Notes under the pieces: generated by a model
Told to the model about the DNA's origin: nothing
Database searches by the model: none
Seen by the model: only the letters and a program-made list of their open reading frames with translations
Made by a program: the position numbers and the translations under genes
In this document: one piece after another, positions 48,090 through 57,700 of the stretch
Numbering within the stretch: position 1 is the first letter of the stretch
Layout: every line of letters begins with the position of its first letter
NCBI RefSeq assembly: GCF_027891095.1
Contig: NZ_JAQIIO010000009.1
Span: 1 to 64,000, forward strand
Length of the DNA stretch: 64,000 nucleotides
Direction: 5' to 3'
From: Aliiroseovarius salicola
GTDB taxonomy: Bacteria > Pseudomonadota > Alphaproteobacteria > Rhodobacterales > Rhodobacteraceae

Positions 48090-49493
48090 ATGAGCCAGCA
48101 AGAATTCCTCAACAGCGTTCAGCACTTCATCGAAACCGCCACCTCGCATCTCGACCTGCCCGACGGGTTGGCCGAACGGATTGCGCAATGCAACTCGACC
48201 TATTCAGTCCGCTTCGGCGTGAAACTACGCGGGCGTATTCACAGCTTTCAGGGCTGGCGTTCGGTGCACAGCGAACACATTGAGCCCGTGAAAGGTGGCA
48301 TCCGCTATGCACCAGATTCGGATCAGGAAGAAGTTGAGGCACTGGCCTCGCTGATGAGCTTGAAATGTGCGCTGGTGAACGTGCCTTTCGGGGGTTCCAA
48401 AGGCGGTCTTGCCATCGACCCCAACGCCTGGACCGAAGATGAGCTGGAAAAAATCACCCGCCGCTTCACCCAGGAACTTGCCCGCCGTGATCTGATCAAT
48501 CCGGGCCGCAACGTCCCCGCCCCCGACATGGGTACCGGTGAACGTGAAATGGCTTGGATGGCCGACGAATACCGTCGCATCGGCTCCTCGGACGCAATGA
48601 ACCAGAACGCCTGTGTCACCGGCAAGCCCGTGGCGCGCGGCGGTATCGCTGGCCGGGTCGAGGCCACCGGTCGCGGTCTGCAATATGCCCTTCAATCTTA
48701 TCTTTCACATCCCGACACCGCACCCGTGGCTGGCCAGAAAACGCCAAAGGGCTTGACCGTTGTTGTACAGGGGTTCGGCAATGTGGGCTACCACGCTGCG
48801 AAGTTCCTTGAACAGGATGGCGCCAAGATTGTCGGCATCGTCGAGCATGACTGCGCAATCTTCAACACAGACGGGCTGGATGTGGAAGCCGTGGCCGCAC
48901 ATCGCACTGAAAGCGGATCGGTGGCCAACTTCCCCGGTGCCGAAACTGTGCCCAGCGAACAGGGCCTCACCTATATGGCCGCTGACATCCTGATCCCGGC
49001 AGCCAAGGAAAACGCGATCACGCTCGAAAACTGCAATGACGTGAATTACTCGCTGATCGTCGAAGCGGCCAACGGTCCGGTGACAGCAGACGCAGAAGAG
49101 TGCCTGACCAAGCGCGGCATCGTTGTCCTGCCTGACCTCTATGTAAATGCAGGTGGTGTGGTCGTCAGCTATTTCGAATGGGTCAAGAACATCACCCACC
49201 TGCCTTTCGGCCTGATGGACCGCCGCCAGAACATCCGCGCCGGCACCGCCGTTGTGAACGCGCTGGAAGAAATTGCCGGCCGCCCCCTTCAGGAACCGCA
49301 GCGCACGCAAATCTCGCGCGATGCACGTGAGATTGATGTGGTGCGTTCTGGCTTGGAAGAGATCATGGTGCAGGCGTTCGACGACATCATGGAACGCAAG
49401 AGAACCTTGCCCGCGAACACAACTCTGCGCACTGCGGGCTATGTGGTGACCATCGCCCGGATCGCAGAATATTACCGGGCAATCGGATTGTAA
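48090..49493 (+). CDS. Glu/Leu/Phe/Val dehydrogenase, probable glutamate dehydrogenase
   Basis: 467 residues. The dimerisation and substrate domain contains KGGIRYAPDSDQEEVEALA and the catalytic-lysine segment PFGGSKGGLAID. The NAD(P) domain contains VVVQGFGNVGYHAAKFL. It interconverts glutamate and 2-oxoglutarate with ammonia. Cofactor preference cannot be read reliably by eye. A LysR gene follows on the same strand at 56 bp. It completes the arginine-to-2-oxoglutarate route encoded across this window. Confidence 0.9.
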   Translation: MSQQEFLNSVQHFIETATSHLDLPDGLAERIAQCNSTYSVRFGVKLRGRIHSFQGWRSVHSEHIEPVKGGIRYAPDSDQEEVEALASLMSLKCALVNVPFGGSKGGLAIDPNAWTEDELEKITRRFTQELARRDLINPGRNVPAPDMGTGEREMAWMADEYRRIGSSDAMNQNACVTGKPVARGGIAGRVEATGRGLQYALQSYLSHPDTAPVAGQKTPKGLTVVVQGFGNVGYHAAKFLEQDGAKIVGIVEHDCAIFNTDGLDVEAVAAHRTESGSVANFPGAETVPSEQGLTYMAADILIPAAKENAITLENCNDVNYSLIVEAANGPVTADAEECLTKRGIVVLPDLYVNAGGVVVSYFEWVKNITHLPFGLMDRRQNIRAGTAVVNALEEIAGRPLQEPQRTQISRDAREIDVVRSGLEEIMVQAFDDIMERKRTLPANTTLRTAGYVVTIARIAEYYRAIGL

Positions 49494-49549
49494 TAAATCC
49501 TGCATCTGCTAGGTCTTCGACTTCGACACTTGGGATCGGGACCTGGCAG

Positions 49550-50470
49550 ATGGACGTTCGGTGGCTTGAGGATTTTCTGGCTCTGGCGGAGCTCAAGAAC
49601 TTCACCCGTGCGGCCGAGTTTCGCAATGTATCCCAAGCCGCCTTTTCCCGGCGCATCCAGTCATTGGAACATTGGCTGGGCACGCCACTGGTTGTCAAAG
49701 GCGCCGTGCCTGTCCGCCTGACCGAAGCGGGAGAGCAGTTTCTGGACAGTGCGCGCATCGCCGTGGATCGCCTGCTCGATGCCCGCGCCTCGATCCGCAC
49801 CAGCCAGTTTGACGTGATGAGCCAGGTACGCATTGCCATGCCCAATGTGCTGGCGCGGTCTGAGTTTCGACGGGTTTTGTCGATCATCGAACGCAAGCAC
49901 AACAGTTCGTTTTCGGTGATTGTCGGTACCACCAATGATGTGGTGGCGCGGTATCTGGCCGGGGATGCGGATATCCTTTTTGCCCATGATTGCCCGGCCA
50001 TCCCGACCCACGATACGCTCGATCAGCATGAACGGCTGGTGATCCGGCGCGATCTGTTCCAGCCCTACGCCACACGCGATGAGGCGAAGCGCGAGGCATT
50101 TGGGTTTCCCGGTACACCGCGTGCGCCCTTCCCGATGGTGTCTTATTCGCAGAAAGCGTATTTCGCACGGCTTTACGAGCATGTACAGGAACGCGCCCGC
50201 GCCGGAGGGGCCGCCCTTCCACACAAAATCTCGGTGCAATGTGACATGTCGGATGTGCTGAAAGAGGTGATCGCGGCCGGTTATGGCATCGGCTGGCTGC
50301 CTGAAAGCGCGGTGGATGACACGGCAGATGCGCAGATCGCCCCGATTGGAGGCCCGGAATGGGCGCTTGAAGTGGATATCTGCGCGTTCCACCCGCCGAA
50401 ACCCTCGACCCCCAGCATCGAAGCGATCTGGGCGTCACTCAAAAGACGAGCAGTGCCCGACGGGTTTTAA
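49550..50470 (+). CDS. LysR-family transcriptional regulator
   Basis: 306 residues. The N-terminal helix-turn-helix (about 14-45, KNFTRAAEFRNVSQAAFSRRI) is followed by a LysR effector domain. It lies 56 bp after the glutamate dehydrogenase gene in the same direction, so it may regulate that gene. Nothing in the sequence names its ligand. Confidence 0.85.
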   Translation: MDVRWLEDFLALAELKNFTRAAEFRNVSQAAFSRRIQSLEHWLGTPLVVKGAVPVRLTEAGEQFLDSARIAVDRLLDARASIRTSQFDVMSQVRIAMPNVLARSEFRRVLSIIERKHNSSFSVIVGTTNDVVARYLAGDADILFAHDCPAIPTHDTLDQHERLVIRRDLFQPYATRDEAKREAFGFPGTPRAPFPMVSYSQKAYFARLYEHVQERARAGGAALPHKISVQCDMSDVLKEVIAAGYGIGWLPESAVDDTADAQIAPIGGPEWALEVDICAFHPPKPSTPSIEAIWASLKRRAVPDGF

Positions 50471-50616
50471 AAAAGCCAAGGAAAAAATGTGTGCTCGCAA
50501 TCTGTATTTGTCCGCTTTGCGGACCAAGCCGCCATTCGCAACGGCACCGACCTTTCTTGATTTTAAGCGGCGGTGCTGGAAGAATGTCCGCATTCCAACG
50601 GCAAAGGGGCTAGTCC
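50471..50616 (+). other. Spacer with a short hairpin
   Basis: 146 bp holding GTCCGC (50510-50515) / GCGGAC (50519-50524) with a 3-base loop, about 40 bp after the LysR stop. Without a T-run it is only a weak terminator candidate. No coding signal was seen. Confidence 0.35.
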
Positions 50617-51105
50617 ATGCGAATATTCAGTATTGGTCTACTGCTGTTTGTTGCAACCAGCTTTTCTGCGGCTGCGCAGGACGCGGTGTATTTGATCAGG
50701 CATTGTGAGAAAGAGCTATCAGGGGCCGATCCTGCACTGACACCTGAAGGACGGCAACGCGCAGCGGATTGGGCCGAGATGCTGCAGCACGTTGGCCTTG
50801 ATGCCATTATCACTTCGGATACCCTGCGGACCCAGGAAACCGGAGGAATAATCGCAGACGCACTCAGTCTTCAAGCCGACGCATTACCCAGAGCCGACAC
50901 TGCCGGTTTGGTGGACGTTCTCGAATTCGATCATGAAGAAGACACCGTGCTGATTGTCGCACATGCCGAGACCATTCCACGAATTCTGGAAAGCCTTGGG
51001 GTGCTGGAAGACGTCACCATCGATCAAAGCGAATTCGCCAACCTGTTTGCTGTTCTTGGACCCTCGTCGGAAGCCCCTGTGTTCGTCCATTTGCTGATGC
51101 CGTAA
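50617..51105 (+). CDS. Secreted histidine phosphatase-family protein
   Basis: 162 residues. A signal peptide (1-20, cleaved near AAAQD) precedes a phosphoglycerate-mutase-like core. The catalytic motif is LIRHCEKE, with Cys instead of the common Gly after RH. The second His is in VAHAETIP, and the PALTPEGRQRAADWAE segment follows the first motif. It is probably a periplasmic phosphomonoesterase; the substrate is unknown. Confidence 0.82.
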   Translation: MRIFSIGLLLFVATSFSAAAQDAVYLIRHCEKELSGADPALTPEGRQRAADWAEMLQHVGLDAIITSDTLRTQETGGIIADALSLQADALPRADTAGLVDVLEFDHEEDTVLIVAHAETIPRILESLGVLEDVTIDQSEFANLFAVLGPSSEAPVFVHLLMP

Positions 51106-51167
51106 CGGCTTGGCCCATGTCTGCGATGGGCTCGAACCGGACCAATCCGGTCTGCAGTCTCACCCAC

Positions 51168-51194
51168 AAAAAAGAGAGGGGCACGGCTCCCCTC
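51168..51194 (-). terminator. Terminator of the URO-D-like gene
   Basis: On the minus strand GAGGGG (from 51194) pairs with CCCCTC (ending 51176), 7-base loop, followed by a T-run (51168-51173). It lies 23 bp after the minus-strand stop. Confidence 0.8.
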
Positions 51195-51217
51195 CAGTCG
51201 GAGAAATAGCGATTGCG

Positions 51218-52561
51218 CTATTCAGCGGCCTGCGCGGTCAGCCTGTAGGGGGCTGAGTTATAGACCTCTTCCAGAATGATCTCGACCAGATCAAACTGCG
51301 AATGAAGGTTCACATCCTCGAAATAGATATGGCTGGGCCAGGGCATGCCCACGTGATTGTCAGAGGGCAGATCCACCGCCTCACACACCCGTCTTATCGC
51401 CGCCACATGTTCGCGGGCCTGCGCGCGCGTCGCCGCTTTGGTTGCGTCCAGATCCTCAATCGAATTTCGATCAATCTGCGGCGACCCAATGCCGGAGGTC
51501 AGCGGCAGGTTCCGCGCCTTGGCCTGCTCTTCATAAAACGAGATGTCCACCAAATCGGCGTCCAACCGCATTATAAAGACAGGGTTCACGCTGACCTTGG
51601 CGTCAGTTAGTGACAAGAGCGCCGGGTTTTCATTCACGGGCACCTGAGCCTCTTCGGCCACCGCAGCCCTCCTGCCCCGCCGCCGCGAGCCGCGGGTTTT
51701 CGGTTTGGCCAGTGCCACATGGTCGCCGCGATAATTATTGTCAAACACGCGGTCGGCATAGGGCTTGTCCTCCAGCATATGGCGGATCGAGCGGATCGAC
51801 ATGGCCTTGCAATTCTCTGGCCCGATGAAAAACGGCGAACCCGAAGCGTCAGACAGTTCAATCCAGCCATTGGGAAACGTCTCGATATGATGATCCATCC
51901 ACGGGCCCAGCACCACATCACCCAAATGATCCAGCAGCGCATTCACCTCATCCGGGTCATGCACCACATCCGCCAAAAGCGGTTCCTGCCCGTAAATATC
52001 AGCCGCCAGCGAATAGGGTGCCGAGATTTGCAGGAGCGGCGGCAAGCCGGTCAGTTCCTCATGCACCCGCAGGATATTGGAGATCGTCTGGGGCACACCC
52101 GTGGTGAAATCGGGCGTGGTCAGCTCACGCCAGTTCTCTTTGTTGATCAGCATCTGATCTGGGTCGGCACCGGGCGGAAATTTATCGGGGTACATCATCA
52201 CCTGCCCCAATGGCTCACAGGTCCAGGCATATAGCGCCCATGTGATGTAAAACTTGTTCACCCCCATCAAACGGCTGACCGCCAGATTGGCCCGCACATA
52301 ACGATAGGGGTCTTCGTGGTAATACTCCCGCGTCTCGATCCCATAAAGATCATTGAGAACCGCCAGTGCCAGCATATGAACCGAGGCCACCGAATTGACC
52401 CGGTTCGGATCCGCCTTGACCGCGAAATTTGCGTCAAACTCGCCCGCGATGGCCGCGTCGAACACCTGCCGCATTTCTTCCTTTGCCCCCGGCTCCTCTG
52501 CCTGCCAGCGGCGCAATAGGTCCAGGCCTTTCGGGAAAGCATACTCTTCGATCTTGGTCAT
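51218..52561 (-). CDS. Divergent uroporphyrinogen decarboxylase-superfamily protein
   Basis: 447 residues with overall URO-D/cobalamin-methyltransferase TIM-barrel character (LLQISAPYSLAADIYGQEPLL, VNALLDHLGDVVLGPWMDHH, IGPENCKAMSIRSIRH). The RxxGRY motif of HemE and the clear His-x-Cys zinc site of MtaA-type methyltransferases are not visible. An Arg/Lys-rich insert (RGSRRRGRRAA, about residues 283-300) interrupts the barrel. It is divergent from a MocR regulator with 150 bp between starts, so it is likely an inducible catabolic or methyl-transfer enzyme of unassigned substrate. Confidence 0.65.
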   Translation of the reverse strand: MTKIEEYAFPKGLDLLRRWQAEEPGAKEEMRQVFDAAIAGEFDANFAVKADPNRVNSVASVHMLALAVLNDLYGIETREYYHEDPYRYVRANLAVSRLMGVNKFYITWALYAWTCEPLGQVMMYPDKFPPGADPDQMLINKENWRELTTPDFTTGVPQTISNILRVHEELTGLPPLLQISAPYSLAADIYGQEPLLADVVHDPDEVNALLDHLGDVVLGPWMDHHIETFPNGWIELSDASGSPFFIGPENCKAMSIRSIRHMLEDKPYADRVFDNNYRGDHVALAKPKTRGSRRRGRRAAVAEEAQVPVNENPALLSLTDAKVSVNPVFIMRLDADLVDISFYEEQAKARNLPLTSGIGSPQIDRNSIEDLDATKAATRAQAREHVAAIRRVCEAVDLPSDNHVGMPWPSHIYFEDVNLHSQFDLVEIILEEVYNSAPYRLTAQAAE

Positions 52562-52650
52562 GGCACACCTGTCTGATGCGAGCGCATTGGCGCCATTTTT
52601 GGCGATTTCACAGCGAGGCTATTCAGAAGTGGCTTTATTACCTATACCCA

Positions 52651-52668
52651 TTATTGCACAATCAATAA
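52651..52668. promoter_or_regulatory. Candidate MocR operator
   Basis: TTATTG (52651-52656) and CAATAA (52663-52668) form an inverted repeat with a 6-base spacer. A related GGCTTTATT (52631-52639) mirrors AATAAGCC (52664-52671). They lie between the divergent starts, where MocR-type regulators bind repeated sites. Confidence 0.45.
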
Positions 52669-52711
52669 GCCCATTTGTCAAAATCGACAGAGAGTGGCGT
52701 GGAGAGTGGCC

Positions 52712-54196
52712 ATGTCAAAATTAGCAGGCGGTGCGTTGCTGCACAGTGTCACCATTGATCGCGATAGTGATGTGCCCATTTACCGGCAGTTGGAGGCCTC
52801 GCTGAGGCGGCTCATTCTGGATGGGTCCCTTGCGGCGGGACAGAAACTCCCGTCCACACGCGAGCTAGCGCAGGATCTAGGGATTTCCCGGATCACCGTC
52901 ACCAATGTCTATGATCAGATCATCGCCGAAGGTTATGCCACGGCCCGCACCGGGTCAGGCACTTTTGTGGCAGATGGGCTCGATACTGAGGCCTTTCCGC
53001 GTATTCGCACTCCAAAACATCAAAGCCGCACAGCAGACGTTGAGATTTCAGATCGCGCCCGCGCCCTGACCGGCACCAAAGCTGCCGCCCGTTATGGCAA
53101 GATCGACCCGTTTCGCCCCGGCGTCCCGGCGCTGGATCACTTTCCGGCAAAGCTCTGGGGCAAATATCTGTCCGAGGCGATCACTCAGGAAGACCGGCAC
53201 GGCATGAGTTACGGCGAGTTCAAGGGCAGTCTTGCCCTGCGCCACGAAATTGCCCGCCACCTTCGGGACGCCCGCGGAATGAAAGTCGAGGCGGACCGGA
53301 TCATCATCACCTCTGGCGCACAACAGGCTTTTGTCCTGATCGCCTTTGTCTTGCTTGAACGGGGTGACACCGTCTGGTACGAAGATCCCGGTCACGTTGC
53401 GGGCCGCGATGTGATGCAGTTCATGGGGGCAAATGTCGCCCCTGTGCCGATTGACGACGAAGGGTTGGATCTGGATCACGCGATCCGCACCCAACCGAGA
53501 CCTTCCCTGATTTTCACCACCCCTTCCCATCAACAGCCCCTTGGCACAACGATGAGCCTGGGACGACGGCTTGCCCTGTTGAACCACGCCCAGGATGCCA
53601 GTGCCTGGATCATCGAAGATGATTATGACAGCGAGTTTCGTTTTCGTGGCCGCCCCCTGCCCGCGCTGGCCGCCCTCGATGGAGCGGAACGGGTCCTTTA
53701 TACTGGGACATTTTCAAAATCGATGTTTGCCGCGATGCGTCTGGGCTATGTGGTGGTGCCTACGGCCTTGGCCGATAGCTTTGCGCAAGCCCGGAACCTG
53801 CTGGGGCAGAACTCTTCCACCGTGGTCGAAGAGGCCATGGCGCGTTTCATGAAAGACGGGCGGTTCGTGGAACATATCCGCAAGATGCGCAAACTCTATC
53901 GCGCGCGCCGGGATGTGTTGATGCAAGCCCTCGCCACCCATTGCCCTGATGTGCTGACGCCCGAAACAACTGACGCGGGGATGCATCTGGTGGCCTGGCT
54001 GCGGGACGGTGTTGATGATGAGATCGCCCATCGCGCCCTTCTTGAGGCGGGCATCGACAGCCTGCCCCTCTCGGTCTACTGCCAAACGCCCTTTGCACGA
54101 CAGGCGCTGGTTCTCGGCTTTTCCGGCGTGGACGAGGCCGACATATCGCGATTGGTCAGACGCGTGGGAGAGGTGCTCCGCACCCTGCCCCGCTGA
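52712..54196 (+). CDS. MocR/PdxR-type regulator (GntR helix-turn-helix plus aminotransferase domain)
   Basis: 494 residues. The GntR winged helix-turn-helix covers about 15-85 (PSTRELAQDLGISRITVTNVYD). A class-I aminotransferase-fold sensor follows, with the PLP lysine in YTGTFSKSMFAAMRLGY. The ATG behind GGAGAG is preferred to one 6 codons upstream. Such regulators use PLP or a PLP adduct as effector and usually control the divergent gene, here the URO-D-like enzyme. Confidence 0.88.
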   Translation: MSKLAGGALLHSVTIDRDSDVPIYRQLEASLRRLILDGSLAAGQKLPSTRELAQDLGISRITVTNVYDQIIAEGYATARTGSGTFVADGLDTEAFPRIRTPKHQSRTADVEISDRARALTGTKAAARYGKIDPFRPGVPALDHFPAKLWGKYLSEAITQEDRHGMSYGEFKGSLALRHEIARHLRDARGMKVEADRIIITSGAQQAFVLIAFVLLERGDTVWYEDPGHVAGRDVMQFMGANVAPVPIDDEGLDLDHAIRTQPRPSLIFTTPSHQQPLGTTMSLGRRLALLNHAQDASAWIIEDDYDSEFRFRGRPLPALAALDGAERVLYTGTFSKSMFAAMRLGYVVVPTALADSFAQARNLLGQNSSTVVEEAMARFMKDGRFVEHIRKMRKLYRARRDVLMQALATHCPDVLTPETTDAGMHLVAWLRDGVDDEIAHRALLEAGIDSLPLSVYCQTPFARQALVLGFSGVDEADISRLVRRVGEVLRTLPR

Positions 54197-54205
54197 CGCC
54201 CGATC

Positions 54206-54679
54206 TCAGAACGCATCATCCTTGACCGATTGCATCGACACATGGGTCGAGGTGCTTCCCACATGGGGCAGCGCCGAAATCACCCGGCCCAGCACCTCGC
54301 GATAGCTGTGCATGTCGCGAGTGCGCAGTTTCAACAGGTAATCAAATGCACCCGCGATCATGTGGCATTGCTCGATCTCCGGCACCGCCTGCACCGCAGC
54401 GTTGAAATCCGTGAGCGCCGCCTCGGTCGTGTCGGTTAGCTCGACCTCGACAAACACCACCTGATCAAGCCCGAGCTTTTCCGGGTCCAGCATCGCCTTG
54501 AACCCCTGAATGTACCCCTCCGCAATCAGGCGTTTCAGCCGCACCTGACAGGGGGTCTTTGACAGGCCCACGCGGATTGCCAGTTCGGTGACTGGCAAGC
54601 GCCCGTCGCCGCTGAGAATCTTCATGATTTCCCGGTCATACCGGTCCAGTTGCCCGATTTCAGCCATATCGCGATCCAT
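54206..54679 (-). CDS. putR: PutR, Lrp/AsnC-family activator of proline catabolism
   Basis: 157 residues. The N-terminal AsnC helix-turn-helix (about 14-60, VTELAIRVGLSKTPCQVRL) precedes a C-terminal RAM domain. It is divergent from putA, the arrangement known for PutR in Agrobacterium and Rhodobacter, where it activates putA in the presence of proline. The start could also be the ATG 4 codons later. Confidence 0.88.
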   Translation of the reverse strand: MDRDMAEIGQLDRYDREIMKILSGDGRLPVTELAIRVGLSKTPCQVRLKRLIAEGYIQGFKAMLDPEKLGLDQVVFVEVELTDTTEAALTDFNAAVQAVPEIEQCHMIAGAFDYLLKLRTRDMHSYREVLGRVISALPHVGSTSTHVSMQSVKDDAF

Positions 54680-54702
54680 CCAGAGTGTATTTTCTTTGAT
54701 AA

Positions 54703-54719
54703 TAGGGCATCATGCCCTA
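54703..54719. promoter_or_regulatory. Candidate PutR operator
   Basis: TAGGGCAT-C-ATGCCCTA is a perfect 17-bp palindrome in the 117-bp putR-putA space, 24 bp from the putR start and 78 bp from putA. Confidence 0.6.
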
Positions 54720-54796
54720 ATATCTAGATCAATAAGTCAACCTGACTTTTCATTTTCGCATATCCTTGGGAAAATCGACTTTTCCGGGAGGAATTC

Positions 54797-57700
54797 ATGC
54801 CCAGCCTGACCGACATCCGCACCACCCTGCGCCTTAACCACCTGCGTGACGAACGTGAGGTCCTGAACGACCTGACCGCCGCCCACCCCTTTACCGCATC
54901 CGAACGCGCCGTGGCCCGCAATTCCGCGACGCGGCTGGTCGAGGATATCCGTGGTCACAGCGACCCCGGCCTGATGGAAGTGTTCCTGGCCGAATACGGC
55001 CTGTCGACCAGCGAAGGTGTGGCACTGATGTGTCTGGCCGAAGCGCTTTTGCGTGTGCCGGATGCCGACACGATTGACGCGCTGATCGAAGACAAGATCG
55101 CGCCCTCATCTTGGGGGCAGCACCTCGGCCAATCCTCCTCGTCGCTGGTGAACGCTTCAACCTGGGCGCTGATGCTGACAGGCAAGGTGCTGCAGGAAGG
55201 CGAAGGGGTGATTGCCACGCTGAAAGGTGCCGTGAAACGTCTGGGCGAGCCGGTGATCCGCGTCGCCGTCGGGCGCGCGATGAAGGAAATGGGCGCGCAA
55301 TTTGTGCTGGGCCAGACCATCGAAGAGGCCGTGAAACGCGGGAAAGGCATGGAGGAAAAGGGCTATACCTATTCCTATGACATGCTGGGGGAAGCTGCGC
55401 TGACAGCCGAGGATGCCGCGGGCTTTCTGACCGCCTATTCCGAGGCGATTGCCAATCTGGCGGGCGAATGCCGCTCGCATGACATTCGCGAAAATCCCGG
55501 CATCTCAATCAAACTGTCCGCCTTGCACCCGCGCTACGAAGTCGGCCAACGCGACCGCGTGATGGCGGAACTGGTGCCGGTGACGCTGAAGCTTGCCCAA
55601 CAGGCCAAAGCCGCCGGCATGGGTTTCAACATTGATGCGGAAGAGGCCGACCGGCTGGAAATCTCGATGGATGTAATCGAAGCCGTGCTGCGCGACCCGT
55701 CGCTGGCCGGTTGGGACGGATTCGGCGTGGTGGTGCAGGCCTATGGCAAACGCGCCGCACAGGTGATCGACTGGCTTTATACGCTGGCTGAAGAGCTTGA
55801 CCGTAAGATCATGGTCCGCCTTGTGAAAGGCGCCTATTGGGACACCGAAGTAAAGCGCGCGCAGGTCGAGGGGCTCAATGGCTTCCCAGTTTATACCCGC
55901 AAGGTGGCGACCGATATTTCCTATATCTGCAACGCCCGCAAGCTTTTGGAAAAGACCGACCGGATCTATCCGCAATTTGCCACCCATAACGCACACACCG
56001 TGGCGGCCATTCTGGAATTGGCGGATGACAAAACCGCGTTTGAATTTCAGCGCCTGCATGGGATGGGCGAAAGCCTGCACGACATCGTGCTGAAACAGAA
56101 CGGCACGCGCTGCAGGATCTATGCCCCCGTTGGCGCACACCGTGACCTGCTCGCATACCTCGTGCGTCGCCTGCTCGAAAACGGTGCGAACTCGTCTTTC
56201 GTGAACCAGATCGTAGATGAAAACGTCCCCGCCGAGATCGTCGCCGCCGACCCGTTTGAGGCCTATGGCAATGGCGGCATCAACGCGGCTGTGAAACGCC
56301 CGGCGGACCTGTATGGGGCGGAACGTGTGAATTCGAAGGGCTGGGATCTGCATGACGCAGATGACCTTGCCGAGATCCACGCCGCCCGCAGCCCGTTCAA
56401 GGCCCATCACTGGAAGGTCGGCCCGATGATCGCCGGGGACATCGAAGGCGACGAAGGCCATGCGGTGATCAACCCCGCTGACCATTCGGACGAAGTAGGC
56501 CATGTGACACAAGTCTCGGCAAATGACGTGGAAACCGCGCTTTCGGCGGCCCGCCCATGGCAAGCCGATGCGGCCACCCGCGCCGAAGCGCTGAACCGCG
56601 CCGCTGACCTGTACGAGGAACATTTCGGCGAGATTTTCGCCGCCCTCACCCGCGAGGCGGGAAAGACCCCGATGGACGCCATTGCCGAGCTGCGAGAGGC
56701 AGTGGATTTCCTGCGCTACTATGCCGCCCGTGGTTTAGAGCAGAAACAGCCCGCCCGTGGCATCATGGCCTGTATCTCGCCGTGGAACTTCCCGCTGGCC
56801 ATTTTCTCCGGCCAGATTGCGGCGGCCCTGGCGGCGGGCAACGGCGTGGTGGCGAAACCCGCTGAACCCACCGCAATCACCGCGTCGATCGGCGTGCGGC
56901 TGATGCTTGAAGCCGGCGTGCCCGCCACCGCCCTGCAACTCCTGCCCGGTCGCGGTTCGATTGTCGGCGCCAAGATCACCTCGGATCCGCGCATCAAAGG
57001 CGTCTGTTTCACCGGCTCCACCGCCACCGCCCAGACCATCAACCGGGCCATGAGCGAAGAGATTGCGCCCGGCGCACCGCTGATCGCGGAAACCGGCGGG
57101 CTGAACGCGATGATCGTCGACAGTACCGCCCTGCCCGAGCAGGCCATCAAGGACATCGTCGCCTCCTCCTTCCAATCCGCTGGCCAACGCTGTTCCGCGC
57201 TGCGCATGCTCTATGTTCAAGAGGACGTGGCCGATACCTTCCTTACCATGCTTTATGGCGCAATGGACGAACTGGTGGTCGGCAATCCTTGGAGCCTGAC
57301 CACCGACACCGGCCCGGTAATCAACGCTGGCGCCCACAAAGAAATCGGCGACTATATCAAAGCTGCGCGTGCCGAAGGCCGCCTGCTGAAGGAACTCGCC
57401 ACGCCTGAGGGCGGCACCTTCATCGCCCCCACCGTTCTGTCAGTGGATGGCATCGCAGATCTTGAGAAAGAGGTTTTCGGCCCGGTCATGCATGTCGCCA
57501 CCTTTAAATCGACTGAACTCGACGACGTAGTGGCCGCCATCAACGCCACCGGATTTGGACTGACCTTCGGAATGCATTCGCGTATCGATGACCGGATCGA
57601 ACAGGTCACCTCGCAGCTCTCTGTCGGCAACATGTATATCAATCGCAACCAGATCGGCGCCATTGTGGGCTCACAACCCTTCGGCGGCGAGGGCCTTTCC

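Noticed and set aside
54769-54785. GGAAAA/TTTTCC dyad just before putA as an operator
   Set aside because: Short, A/T-simple and overlapping the ribosome site; likely chance.
55505-56623. 372-codon minus-strand open frame inside putA
   Set aside because: The putA frame is conserved throughout this stretch; the antisense frame has no family features.
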